Source of the DNA: Cryphonectria parasitica EP155
Lineage: Eukaryota > Ascomycota > Sordariomycetes > Diaporthales > Cryphonectriaceae
Direction: 5' to 3'
Assembly: GCF_011745365.1 (NCBI RefSeq)
Contig: NW_024468909.1
Coordinates: forward strand, 1,860,001-1,924,000
DNA: 64,000 nt
Of the stretch, positions 26,415 through 38,302 are shown one piece after another (the first letter of the stretch is position 1; each line of letters starts with the position of its first letter). The translations under genes and the position numbers were made by a program. The notes beneath the pieces were generated by a model. That model did not search any database, was not told the DNA's origin, and was given only the letters and a program-made list of their open reading frames with translations.

Positions 26415-28106
26415 AAAATGATGATGACGGTCCAGGAGGAGGACTTGTAGCAAGCCCTTTCGCCTTCAATCCGCTCACTACACCCACACCCTTAGCCCTG
26501 TCGAGTACGACTGCGCCTACGCTTCGTCTGACCACCGAGGCGCCCACGACAACATCATCATTAGCAGCATTGACGCCAACATCATCGTCGAGTCTACTGC
26601 CCTCATCATCGGACGATGCAGACGCCGTCAACCCTGAGGTGCCTGCCACGTCCGTTGTGACTGTGTCCTCTGTGGTCGTGTTGACGACGACGACAACTTC
26701 ACCATCATCCGGCTCTTCATCAACCACAGAGACCTCGTCCTCCATCGACTCCATTGCTACTACTTGTACAACCTCTTCGGTGCCTACTGCGGCCTTTGAC
26801 AACTCCTTACCTTCACCCACCATCTTTCTCGATGATACCAGCAATGACGATCACCACCACAGCACCGACTATGGCCCGCCTCCTGGAGGCTTGAACCCAA
26901 CTGCCGAGGATGCTCTCATCTCGGCAGGCTCAATAGGTAAGCTTGCGCTACTGTCTTGCAACTGCGCCTCAGGTGTCGTCTCGTTGAATGTCTGCTGACG
27001 AGTCCTTGTCTCATATAGGCGCCTTTATCCTCGTTTGCTTTATTTGCTGGATGGGGTGGCGGATGTATAAGAAATCCAGGAGGATGAGGGACGGGATGGA
27101 AGATGATGACGACGGCCACTTCTCATCACCCAATGCCTTGCTCGCCAAGATACCCTACTTTGGGCGGAACCAAAGAGCTTGGCAGGACTTGGACGGTCGT
27201 GGCTCCCCATCCATGTATGAACGCTCGAAATCCGGCATCTACTCTAACGAGCAAACCCTGAGCCGGGTCCCGTCAAAACAAACTCCCACGAGCCTGCCCC
27301 AGCTGAACACCAACGTGGCTTATTCCAACATTCATCCCTTCTCAGCATCCTCAGGCGACACAAACAGCACCCGCAGCGCGCAGAGCCCCCAAGACCTCGC
27401 AACGCGCAATGCCGCCCCTTTCTCTCAACAGCCATCGATGGTCCTCCCTCCACTGCAAACTGCATTTAGCCCTGCCAGCCAGATCAATAATCCGTTCGCC
27501 TTGCCCACGGACGTCACCTCCGACGTGAACAGCGCCGCCCAATACGGCGCCGGAACGATGCAGACCATGGACACGGTGACCAGCGATCGCTCGCGCATGC
27601 CCGATCCAATCTACAACCAGTCCGAGCTTGCGCGCCAGGCCTCGACAGCCTATGACCCGACCAGAAGAGCTGTGTACCGGGCCTCGGAGCTGTCGTCCAT
27701 CTCTTCTGGGTTCGGGGACGGGGACATCATCGTGCCGCCGCCACCAGCAGCGCTGCAGCAAGGTCTTGCGCCTCGGCCCGTGAGCTTCGCCAAGTCTGTG
27801 GTCAACCGGAGCGAGGAGGAGAACCGCGGCCAGAGGGACACTGTATATACCACCACGAGCGAAGACATGCCGCCGCGATACAGATCGGTCAACAGCTGGG
27901 TGAACCAGCAGACGGGGCGCATCCAGAGACAGAAGCAGAGCGAGGACGACGAGGACGTTCCTCCTGTGCCGTCTCTGCCGGCCGAGGAGAGATACACCAT
28001 GATGATGGACGACGAAGAGCCCAGGCGGTACGAGGATATCATGTCGCCACAGCCACCGGTTCCCGCTCTGCCGACAAAGAGCGAGGCTGAGCAGCAGTCT
28101 TCCTAG
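26180..28106 (+). CDS. Ser/Thr-rich single-pass membrane protein, sensor-like
   Basis: Two exons, 26180-26936 and 27019-28106 (intron GTAAGC to ATATAG, phase kept); 614 aa, or 611 from the ATG at 26189. Order: a basic N-terminus; an acidic run from a CGA/GAC repeat (about residues 70-80); a long Ser/Thr/Pro-rich region to about 245; a membrane helix at about 253-270 (AFILVCFICWMGWRMY) split at its first Gly by the intron; a basic stop-transfer KKSRRMR; then about 340 residues of Pro/Ser/Gln-rich cytoplasmic tail with acidic clusters. The layout (O-glycosylatable outside, one helix, long tail) resembles fungal cell-wall sensors and SKG6-like proteins, but no named domain is seen. No signal peptide is visible, so an upstream exon may be missing or the helix is itself the anchor. 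Confidence 0.75.
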
Positions 28107-29984
28107 AAGAGACCGGGCTTAGCATATCAAAGATACCAGGAGCCGTTTGAACCTCCGGCCCCTTACGCACTGTCGAACCTGTACATATTCCTCAACTCAC
28201 ATAACAAACGCCCATTTCCTTCCCACCCGCCGTCCTCCTCCTTCTTCTTCTTCTTCTCCTCCTCCTCGTCCTCTTTACCCTCTCGACTATCTGCCTGCCT
28301 GCCTCTATCCCTCCCAGCCTGGAGCTGCGAGGAATAGGTAGATCTTTCAGCCTCGGCAAGGTGTGGACGTCGTCTTTGGAGGACGGTGTGGCAAGGGCTC
28401 CATCGATTTTTCCCTTGTTGTAAAAAGAAACGAAGAAAAGAACCAAGCAAAAGTTACGTACATACACACACACAAACACACACACATATCTACATGTGCA
28501 CATAGATGGGATATCGCAGCAGGAGCAACATCACCCATCTCAACTAGAGAGTCCATTCCTGGCCTGCGCACGGGGCGAGCCAGGTGTGTTTTATACCATG
28601 GTTGAGCCGGGGGAGAGGCTTCCTTTGCAGCAGGGGAAGAGAGTGTGTTTGTTACTCATTCAGGTGGTGAGCTGCGCAGTGGGTGAAAAGAGGCTTGGAG
28701 GTGGAAGGGGGGCGGGGGGAAGGGCTGGTGGAGATTCATCAGCCTAAAGAGTTTCTACGTAAATGAAATAGTAATCTGACGAAAAACATAAAGAAACCAT
28801 GCTTTGGAATGCGTGCATCTCCGCAGGGCAATGTATGCTCCCAACGTAGTCTCGATCGTCCTGGTTAAGAGAACCCCTCAGCCAAAGGACAAACCTCTCC
28901 CCATCCCATCCCCTTCTCGATATCACCCGTTTTCCCATCTGATCCCAAGACCTACTTTTTGGTTCTCTTTCTCAAAGAAGGGCCCATGACCCTTTCTACG
29001 GAATCTCCAAACGGCCGGCCCTTGGTCTACTACCATGTGCCTCCCTACATGTGCCTTGCGCCCCTCCTCCCTCTTCTTCTTCTTCTTCCCCCTCCTCCTC
29101 CTTCTTCTTCGGAAGCGGAGGTCTAAAGACGGCAAGAGACTATGGCGTGCCCACACCGCCGCACCGAGACGGCTGAAGCAAGATAAGATGAAACCCCGGC
29201 GCAAGCTGCTCGTGCTTGCAGCCCGTGTGGGCAGTTGGCTGCCTGGCATTTGTCTACCATAGTTATTCGATGACGAGTGGAAACCTAACCTTGATTTTTT
29301 TTATAAAATAATTTCAAGAAATATGTAGACATGTGTGGACATGGCCTTTGAAAGGGTGGCCATGCAAAGAAGAAGGACAATCAATCAGAATGACAAAAAC
29401 TTGCCCACTCGGAAAGGTTTGCAGCCACGAGATCCCGAAAAATACCGAATTAAACGCTGAGGTTACAACAAGAAAAAGACAAAAGGAAAAAGGTAAAGGG
29501 AGAGGAAACCTCCCTTCCCCCCCCCCCCTTCTCTCCCCAAAATGGATGCTACGTGTTTGCGAACCATTTACACGCCACTAAACTTATGGATCCTAATAGG
29601 TCGATCCAGCGGTGAGCTGACAAGCAGGAAAGAAGGGGGAAAAGCAGCAATCGTGCGCGGGAACGAACGGACACCAAGTAAGAAAGAGGTAAAACTTGAT
29701 GCATATAATATTGCTTTTGCGAGTCTCTCGCTTGGCCCAACACAAACCTGCCCCCCCCTCCTTTCAAGCCCCCAATTTGTCAACGGTTCCCATCCCCGGA
29801 ATCCAATAGTATGAAATGGAGTTGAGAATCAAAAGCAATGTTCTGTGTTCTGTGGTCTTGAGCCTTGCCCCGTTCATCCTGGTGAGGCTCACATCGGCGA
29901 CATCTCGTCGCAGTCTCCCCCCAAATCAGGTAAAGTAACCAAGGAATCCATCTCAGCTTTTCTTTGGTTTGTCTTTTTCTTTGC
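28107..29984. other. Convergent intergenic region
   Basis: Between the 3' ends of the membrane-protein gene (+) and the RRM gene (-). Holds CTT/CCT-rich stretches (28225-28280, 29065-29110), a C12 tract (29517-29528) and a 9-of-10 copy of the dispersed motif (29254-29263). No gene recognised. Confidence 0.6.
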
Positions 29985-31776
29985 TCAGGACTTGCGGTCG
30001 GAGCTTCCATCTGCGACAACGACCGATGTTTCCTTGCCCCGTCTGCCCTTGCCTTTAGAGGAGCAGTGTGCAGACGTGGACGCCGCTGATTGAACAGGAA
30101 TGCCGTTCCCACCACCACCCACGACCAGTGGCATGTCGCCGCTGCTGCTGGGGGAGGGTGGCGAGGTCTTGGAGCTGCTGGTGCTGGTCCTGTCGGGTTT
30201 GATCCTTTCCTTGCGCTCGTCCCGTCTCTTGTCATCTGTTTTCGGTTGGTGGTGGTGCTGGTGCTGATGAGGCTGTCTGCTTTTGCGGGGCGGCTTTGGC
30301 GAGCCCGCAGCAGGAGAACAGTGCTCGCCACTTCCGTAGATCACCTCACCCTCTTTCATCAAGCGCACCTGCAGCTTTCGACCCCTGAACTCGACCCCAT
30401 CGAGGGACGTCTCCATGCGCTTAGCTAGGTCGGCAGTATGGAAACGGACAAAGGCCAGCCCGCGCGTTTTGCCCTCCTTGGCAGAAGGTATGCAAATCTC
30501 GCTGATGAGGTTGGCCTCAGGCCCAGTCCAGTCCCGAACCATCCTGCGGATTTGGCTGTCCGAGGCACGGTTGGAGATGTTACGGATCTGAATGCCACGC
30601 TGTTCCGTGTAGATACCGGCCCCTGTTGGACTTTCGTCCACAAAAGCCACGGCTGCCATCTGGCTGTTCAGCGATGTCATTGCTTGGGGATAATACCGGC
30701 TGTATGGTGTCTGTGCCGGGTACGAAGTGGCTGGGTCGTATTGTTGAGTGACATCCAGGGAGGCCGCATAGGTCAGGAAAGACGCTGGGGCGCCAAGAGA
30801 AGAGCTTGGGTCCGCACCGAAGCTATGCAACGACATCGGAGGAGAGTACGAGAAACCTGCCGAGAACTGATCGTACGTAGTCGTGATAGCTTGAGCATAC
30901 GAAGGATCGGGGCTGGTCATCAGGCTTGAGGATGGCATTGACGTAGTGCGTCCATCCCCACTCTATAAGAGAAGCTGCAGCATCAGCTTCGCAACTCACA
31001 AGAAAAATCGTAAGAACAGAAACAATAGTATGAGCCGGCATCATGAATGAATTTCTCCGCGTGGAATGCTAGCTTGGGACGAGGATGGTAACATCGAGAG
31101 AGGTTCGTACCCACCTTGTTGAACGACGAGCTCGTAGGAGACACAGGTGAGGCAAGTAGCGACGGGTTTGGGTGATAGACTGAGCCGTCTGCAACATATG
31201 ACGATTGTTCAGGGGTTGTAAACACGGCAGATGGTGCAGTGCCGCCACTGAGGGACCGGTTGCTTGACGCCGCCTTTGATTTGCAGGCCATGAGGTCTCG
31301 CACCAGGATTGGGTTGTCTGCATTCTTGCCCTCCGCAATGATTGCTCTGCCGTTGAATTCGTTTCCGTTCAGAAGTCCTATAGTCCATGCTTGTCAGCGC
31401 GAGACTCTGCATGTTGTATTGCGGAGATTAGCAACGCATAGCACACGTGGTATTGTCGTACCGAATGCCGCCTCAAAGTTCTTACGACCCTTGACCCTCA
31501 CCCAGCCTGACGTGCTTCTCTGAAAGAGTTCCACGTGGTCTACCTCGCAGACCTGTCGGACGTAGTCTTTGATCTGCTGCCACGATGTGTTGAACGGGAG
31601 CTGCAGATCCCCAGTCAGTGAGTGAGATCTCCCTCTAAGGCTCGGGTACTGCACCAACGCCTCGCCGCCATCTTGCACAGGGTTTCACAGACATTCGATA
31701 TTGGAATATAATAGATGCCCGTCCGGCTCCCTGGTGGGACCACATCTTTGGGCATCTCATGTTCAGAGGCTGTCAT
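29985..31776 (-). CDS. Fungal RNA-binding protein with two RRM domains
   Basis: Four exons on the minus strand: 31776-31693, 31600-31462, 31377-31115 and 30962-29985; 487 aa. Exon 1 was found because it completes the RNP2 strand of RRM1: IYYIPISN joins LPFNTSWQ exactly in phase. RRM1 spans about 21-92 (RNP1-like SGWVRVKG, then LLNGNEFNGRAIIAE). A Ser/Tyr/Pro-rich linker follows. RRM2 spans about 284-360 (GIQIRNISN, then GLAFVRFHT). The tail is His/Gln-rich, then Lys/Arg- and Ser-rich, consistent with RNA contact and nuclear entry. The family is known in fungi as RNP-domain proteins; the target RNA is unknown. The donor of intron 1 (GTCTGT) is weak, so an alternative 5' structure is possible; the other two introns (donors GTACGA and GTGGGT) are phase-consistent. 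Confidence 0.82.
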
Positions 31777-33246
31777 ATTAGGGTTGTCTCGGAATGCCGT
31801 AGGCTAGATAGCGCGGGTGACAGCACCAGGGAGAGACCTCTATTGAGAGAACAAGAGGAAGACACGAGGCTGCCGGCCAGTATAAAACAGGTTGGATTTC
31901 AGGTCTCAAAGGGAACTGAGCAGATGATGAGTGCCACGAACTTATAGAGACACAGCCTTTGGATGAAGGGGCACCACCCCGAGTTTATATCGGCGAGACG
32001 GTATGCCTGTACCATCACGCTCCCAGAGCAGCAGGCATCTGCTTTGCGAGTATGCAAGCTGCTCGCGCTGTGGCCTAGCTCGAGGCTCAAGTGAATTGAG
32101 GTGGTGGGAACCATCCCCGACCTGCCTTGAGGCATGGCCTGCGTTGGGGAACCCCACTGGATCCAGAGTAGCAGGGTAGGAGTCGTGATCTCGATGTTAG
32201 AAACAAGACGGCACGGTTCATTGGCAGACACAGGGTACGTTCCTCGCCCTCGATGAAGAAGACGTAGGCCAGTACGGAAGGAGTACGTGGTGCAGAGAGA
32301 CGCAATACTTACCAGAAAGGGACAGATTGATACTGCGGTCGTACTTCTCCCTTTCGCCAGCATCATGCAAGGCGTAATACGTCTTGTCATTACTCACCTG
32401 CAGCCGATGATAGGGCACCCATCAGAAAAGAAAGATGCAAACCATCCATTCGTAACCTGGTTTCCGGGCCCTTCTGGACACAACTTCGAGCCGCAGAGTG
32501 GGGGGTACACCCTACCTGACAAGAAGGCATCACACCTTGTCCCTTCCAGTTAGCTGGCATCGTCTGGGTGATGTCTTGCAGGATGGCTAATGCACTAGCA
32601 ACCAGGCAAAATTTGTGAGCTGCAAGCCACAAAAGTTTTTGACAATTTTGACAGCTCATCACACGCCCGGGACCCTTGACCACACGGCGCTGTCGTATCG
32701 TCCTCCATCAAAAGAAAAAACAAGCATACCGAACTGGGCGAGGATTGGCACAAGTATATCCATCCCCACCCCTCCACCTAGAGGGGGAAGGGGGCGGGGA
32801 GCCCGGCAGGTTTGACTAGAATATTGATGATGCATATAATGCGCGGGAAGGGCCCCATAATCGTGCAGGGAAGGGGAGGGGGTTGTCCCCAGTGTAGCCG
32901 AAGAATTGTGCGGTCGTCTAATCGTTCTGGAGACGAAGCTTGCAGGCTTGGTAGTAAGACGTGCTCGCGCGCTTGGGCACCCAGGACGCCTCCCCTGCCA
33001 GCTCGATGCAAATAGTGGGTCAAATCCCTGTGAGAAACAGGTGACATGTTTTGATGCATGAGGCCGCTTGAGGACAATAGGATTTAGATCGGAGAGATCT
33101 GAAGGTCCGGAAGGCCATGCTGCCCTAGAATGCGCGCTACGGAGCATCTCTACTATTCCGCGGAGGAGCTAGACTGTGACTGAGAACGCTGGCCGTAGGG
33201 CCGTTAGGCCCTGAGCATGGCTGCGGGCGTGAGGAGTCGAATCAAT
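31777..33246. other. Intergenic region between two minus-strand genes
   Basis: Upstream of the RRM gene and downstream of the WD40 gene. A minus-strand patch at about 32310-32420 has a short open frame flanked by GTGAGT and GTAAGT. It could be an untranslated or alternative 5' exon of the RRM gene, but nothing conserved is visible. Otherwise empty. Confidence 0.5.
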
Positions 33247-34906
33247 TCACCTCTTTTTGAAACAAAAAGTGTCATCCAGCGGACTAGCCTCGTCATGTGC
33301 GTCAAAATCTTGAGTAGTGTCCAGCTCGTCACTAAGCTCGCCTTCAGCACACCACGGCACAGACTCGGTCTCTTGGTCGGCTAGAGACGCGAGCAAGTAC
33401 CCCTTGCTGTCCGAGATGAACAGGGCTCCTGGTTTATTGTGGTTCAAATCAAGCCAGGTGGCATACAGCTTGCCGTTGGAAAGCCTTCCGGACAGATCGA
33501 CAGGCTTTGGGCCCTCCGACAGAGGATCCCAAAGGAAGACGGGCGAGTTGCATGCATCATCGTCACATGCAATAAGCAAGGTCTCGCGAATGACGGGATG
33601 CCACAAGACTCGTAGCACAGCTCTGTGAAAAAGCAGGACTGCCCGCAGCTCAGCTGCTGCGACATCCCAGATCCAGACCGTACTGGGCGAGTCCTCCAGC
33701 CTGGTGGCGAGGAGTGTTGAGGATGCATCGAATGACAACAAAGCACAGCCTGACGGAGACGGGCCCGAGGTTTTGTGCTGTGGGATTGGAGGGTCGACAG
33801 CCTGCAGAGCCCTGATGAACTGATGGCTGTCGGGGCCGACGTGTTCCTGCCAGAGCTGAGGCGGGGGGAGGGGAGTTGTCAACAGTTTGTGTGGAAGGGT
33901 CGGAAAGACGTGCATATGTGGCGGCGCACAACATACCTGAAGAGTGCCTGTAGGCACTATAGTTTTCGGATGCTGCAGCCGCGCGCGTTCCGTGACAGCT
34001 GTCATGTCCAGGATGCATACGCGCCTACTGCTGTCACCAATGGCCAGACTGCGGGCGTCTGCCGAAAAGCCCAACAGCTTGGTGCCTGCACCGAGCTTGA
34101 TGTCGGCGTCGGCTGATTCCAGAACCTGAGGGCCAGACCACGCCTTGAATAGATTCCCGTCAGGCGTATAGAACAGCACCTTGTGGCCATGAGCTGCCGA
34201 CTCCCAGGCCACGAGCCACTTCCCGTCTGGACTCCAGACGACGCCCTGGGCATCAAGTGTATCAGGACACCAAGACCTCTGAAGCTCTTTGGTCTCTGGG
34301 TGGTGAAAACTGATGACGTCCTTGCCAGACGTACGTGTGAGGACAGCCAGGTGTCGGGTTCTCGGTCGGAAGCAGAACCCTTTTCGGACAGAGGCCGCGG
34401 TGTGGAATTTGGGATTGGCCACCTCCACCACACTGGACGATGCGAGGTTGTAAATGGCAAACATGAGACCCAAAGAAGCACATACGCAGACGTCAGTGTC
34501 TAGAGCGCCAAAGGTTACACAGACTAGGCTGGCTGCAGGCGGGGCCGGATTCTTGATTGCTGCACTGAACTCGTCGTCTCCATCGCAAGCAGAGAATACG
34601 TGTATCTCGTTGGCCGCGGCGACGAGGACCAGTCTCGACGAGGGCGACCACTGAAAGGACGTTACGGTACCAGAGAAGTCCCGAGGCAGGCTGACATCCT
34701 TGACCGTGTGCAAAGTCTGTATCTCACGTATATTGATAGTCGAGGCGAGAAGCGTCGCCACGAGCCTCCCGTCCGGACTCGGCAGGCAGTAAGGTGAAGC
34801 TGTTGACATTGGTGTCAGTGGCCGCTCTGGTCTGCCCTCTCTGTTACTCACTGACGGTTCCAATATTGCTCGCTGCCTTACCCTGGAAGCTTCTGGAGAA
34901 GTGCAT
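33247..34906 (-). CDS. wdr8: WD40 protein of the WDR8/WRAP73 family
   Basis: Three exons on the minus strand: 34906-34882, 34799-33937 and 33855-33247; 498 aa. The 25-nt first exon encodes MHFSRSFQ and joins SPYCLPSPDG, the usual start of this family. Without that splice the frame would begin inside the intron. WD-type blades run through the protein (SPDGRLVAT, VTSFQWSPSSRLVLVA, WSPDGKWLVAWE, STVWIWDVA, LRVLWHP). Intron 2 (33936-33856) is 81 nt and has no stop in frame, so it could be missed as coding. In fission yeast Wdr8 works with Pkl1 and Msd1 at the spindle pole body, and human WRAP73 is centrosomal. A role at the microtubule-organising centre is inferred from the family. Confidence 0.85.
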
Positions 34907-35875
34907 TGCTCGCTATGCGGGCGTATGTAAGACGAAATTATTGAAGGTTGTATGCGGTAAGGTCGATAGTGACTCTCCTATTTTTTATTTATTTTTTTTA
35001 TTAATTTTTTTTTGCTCCCCAAAGAAGGCAAGACGAGTTTAGGCACAAGCACAGATACCCTGCGCGTGCTGACCTTGCAGAGAGACAGGTCTGAGAGTGG
35101 CAAACACTAATTATACAAGCGAGGTACTTGTGGCTTGTCGAGAGGAAGATGGTTGGTATGCAGATTGGTGGGCGATGATGGTTGTCCAGCGTGTTGTTGA
35201 AGATGGCAAGCGCATACACACACACACACACACACACACACATGTTTACGCGTTACTGGATTGGGATGCCATGGCTAAATTCGGTACGTACCTGGCAATT
35301 GGGTAAGTATGCCGCTAAACGTGACTACCCGCCAGTGCCCTTTTTCTTTGCGCACCAGTGGCACCGTAGTGGTGGCCACTTGACCGGTACAATTAGTGCT
35401 GTGAAGGTAGGGTGGAGAAGGAGGGGTGGGGGTTTGTGCAATCGAAGACAATTCCTCATCCAACGTCACTTCAAAGTCTCGCCACGCAACCCCTCCAGCA
35501 AAAGAAAAAATCAATAAACCCAAGAGTGTTCCCACACTGCTACAATACCACCTCGCACTGCATTTCTCGAAGCATCAAGTTGGACGCCGGTGAGATTTTC
35601 TCGACAATACATGGCGCTGATTTGTTGTCGCGGCCCAACAATCGTCAAGGTTCTGCGCATAAAAACAGGGTTCATCTGAACGGAGTCACATACCATCTGC
35701 ATGCTCTCCCTGCAGGCGTCACCAGCTTTCGAGCAAGCATCAAGAGCGGTAAACTGCAAGGCCCTGAGGGCTACAGGTCAGGCATGAATATGCAATCACA
35801 CCGCATCACAGCTTCTCATCAGGGCCTGTAGGTTTCTGGGGGTGCTCTTCCTGGCCTCGCTCTTGGCTGCCAGGA
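34907..35875. other. Divergent intergenic region, WD40 gene and cnxABC
   Basis: Bidirectional upstream region between wdr8 (-) and cnxABC (+). It contains T-rich runs (34980-35012), a CA repeat (35215-35242) and no recognised gene. The cnxABC start could lie slightly upstream if there is an unrecognised 5' exon. Confidence 0.55.
35215..35242. repeat. (CA)n microsatellite
   Basis: About fourteen CA repeats in the divergent promoter region. Confidence 0.95.
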
Positions 35876-38302
35876 ATGCACACACCAACACGAGCTGTTG
35901 GGCGCTGGGCACACGCTGGCCAGCGGCCTCTTCGCCGGTCCCAACCCGGTTGTTGGAGCCTAGTCTATGCAGTCACCCGCCGCACACCATCCCGGGGAAC
36001 CTCCGCGACGTGTCATTCTGGCTTGCAGGATGCTGATACGAGATATTCTCACCACTCGAACCCGGACCTCCGGACGCCCGAACCACCAACACCGCCGCAT
36101 CCCGGTCCCAGCCCGCGTCGAGTCGCTCTGCAGGATGCCAAACCCTTCTCCGACTTCCTTACAGACACCTTCCACAGGCAGCATACCTACCTGCGCATCT
36201 CCCTGACCGAGATGTGTAACCTGCGCTGCGTCTACTGCATGCCTGAAGAGGGTGTTCCCCTCTCGCCCCCCTCCTCTCTCCTCACCACCCCTGAGATCCT
36301 CCTCCTGGCCTCAACCTTTGTCTCTCAGGGGGTCGGCAAGATCAGGCTCACAGGGGGCGAGCCTACCGTGCGTCGTGACATCCTGCCCTTGATGCAGCAG
36401 CTCGGCGAACTCCGCCCTCATGGCCTGCGCGAGCTGTGTATCACCACCAACGGCGTCGCCCTGCACCGGAAGCTGGAGCCGATGGTCGAGGCGGGGCTGA
36501 CCGGCGTGAACCTGAGCCTGGACACGCTGGACCCGTGGCAATTTCAGATCATGACGAGGCGCACGAGCTTCGATGCCGTGCAGAAGAGCATCACTCGCAT
36601 ACACGAGCTGAACCGGGCGGGCGCGGGCGTCAAGTTCAAGATCAACTGTGTCGTCATGCGGGGCGTCAACGACCGCGAGCTGCTCGATTTTGTGGACCTG
36701 ACGCGCGACAGCGACGTCGAGGTCCGCTTCATCGAGTACATGCCATTTGATGGGAACAAGTGGAGCCAGGGCAAGATGTTCAGCTATGGCGAGATGTTAA
36801 ATGTCATCCGCCAGCGATACCCCACCCTGCGCAAGGTTGAGGATCACCGGAACGACACGAGCAAGACGTGGCACATACCCGGCTTTACTGGTCGCCTCGG
36901 ATTTGTGACGAGTATGACGCACAATTTCTGCAGCACATGCAACCGGTTACGCATAACCAGCGATGGCAACTTGAAGGTGTGCCTTTTTGGGAATGCTGAG
37001 GTGTCACTAAGAGACATCGTGAGGGAGGTAAATGGCGGAGAGCCCATTGATGACGTGGCTTTCCTCCGGCTCAAGAAGCTTGCCATGGACCAACAGCTGC
37101 CTGCTTTGGCCTCACGAGGTGATGATGAAGCAGAGAGGCAGATGATGATCGCGCCCAATTCGGAGCAACTGCTCAGCGTCATTGGCGCAGCGGTGAAGCG
37201 TAAGAAGGCTAGGCATGCCGGCATGGGCGAGCTGAAGCACATGAAGAACAGACCCATGATACTGATAGGTGGGTGACTTTATCCTGTTCTGTATCGATCG
37301 AGATACAGCATTGAAACATGATACCCACCGTTGCATTGGGAAATGAGGATCAGGTTTGGGTTGGGTATGGCATTTTTTGGGCTGTCGAATTCATTTGGGA
37401 GGAACGGAGTCGTGGGTTTTGATATGGGCGCATTGGTCATTTCGAGGGCACTACCCCCAATACTGATTATTCTTGGCTAAGCTGTTGGCTATGTAGACCA
37501 GACATTGACGCCGCCGCCGCGACCGTCTGTGTGGCCGGCACAGCAATATTCTCATCTTCGCAACCAAATTGGTCCACCAATATCACACCGTGCCTCACTA
37601 CCCTCGTCGACATCAGTCCCGCTCCACCTGCTGCCACTCGCAAACCTATCGGCCCTCCAAGCCCGGCTTCTGTCTACGAGCACTCGCCTGCTGTCCAAGG
37701 CCAAGGAAGACGACAAGCCCGCGTCGACACCGTCGTCCCCACCACAACAGCCCAGCAGCAACACCTCGCCACAGGCGCTCGACCCGGACTCCAAGCCCAG
37801 GCTCACCCATATCAGCCTCAAGGGCGAGGCGCACATGGTCTCCATTGCGCACAAGCAGCCCACCACGCGCACGGCACGTGCAGTCTGCAGCGTCCACTTC
37901 TCCAACCCGACCAGCCTCCGGCTGATACGCGAGGACGGCCACGCCAAGGGCGACGTGCTCGGCGTGGCGCGAATAGCCGGCATCATGGCGGCCAAGAAGA
38001 CACCCGACCTTGTACCTTTATGTCACCCGATTATGCTGTCGCACGTGCGCGTAGAGCTGCAGCCGGTGGAGGCCGGGGCCGAGACCGAAGGTGGGGGCAG
38101 AGTTGACGTGGCTGCCACGGTGACGTGCGACGGCAAGACGGGCGTCGAGATGGAGGCGCTCACTGCAGCGTCTGCGGCCGCGCTGACCGTGTATGACATG
38201 TGCAAGGCAGTGGACAAAGGGATGTGTATCGACGGATTGCGGGTCGTGCTGAAGGAGGGCGGAAAGAGCGGGCGGTGGGTGGAGGGGATGAGGACGGAGT
38301 AG
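35876..38302 (+). CDS. cnxABC: Molybdenum cofactor biosynthesis fusion, MoaA-MoaC (MOCS1/cnxABC)
   Basis: Exons 35876-37268 and 37497-38302; 732 aa. It performs the first step of molybdenum cofactor synthesis, GTP to cyclic pyranopterin monophosphate. The N-terminal MoaA half is a radical-SAM enzyme: CNLRCVYC at 114-121 (Cys-x3-Cys-x2-Cys), LTGGEPTVR, and a second cluster site at 352-369 (FCSTCNRLR then Cys after 13 residues). The C-terminal MoaC half has LVPLCHPIMLSHV, GVEMEALTAAS and YDMCKAVDK. The first 50 residues are Arg-rich without acids, suggesting a mitochondrial presequence. The 228-nt intron is unusual: its GTGGGT donor begins on the codons of a Gly-Gly and the unspliced frame stops right after ILIGG. 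The product should be needed for nitrate reductase and other molybdoenzymes. The start is not certain. Confidence 0.93.
37269..37496 (+). other. cnxABC intron with retention-dependent stop after Gly-Gly
   Basis: Donor GTGGGT at 37269, acceptor ending TATGTAG at 37496. Reading through gives Gly-Gly then TGA (37274-37276); splicing instead gives Asp and continues into the MoaC half. At 228 nt it is longer than most introns in the window. Confidence 0.8.

Noticed and set aside
32218..32418. Possible extra coding exon of the RRM gene between GTGAGT and GTAAGT sites
   Set aside because: RRM1 is already completed by the exon at 31776-31693, and no conserved sequence or compatible phase supports this one. 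It may be untranslated.
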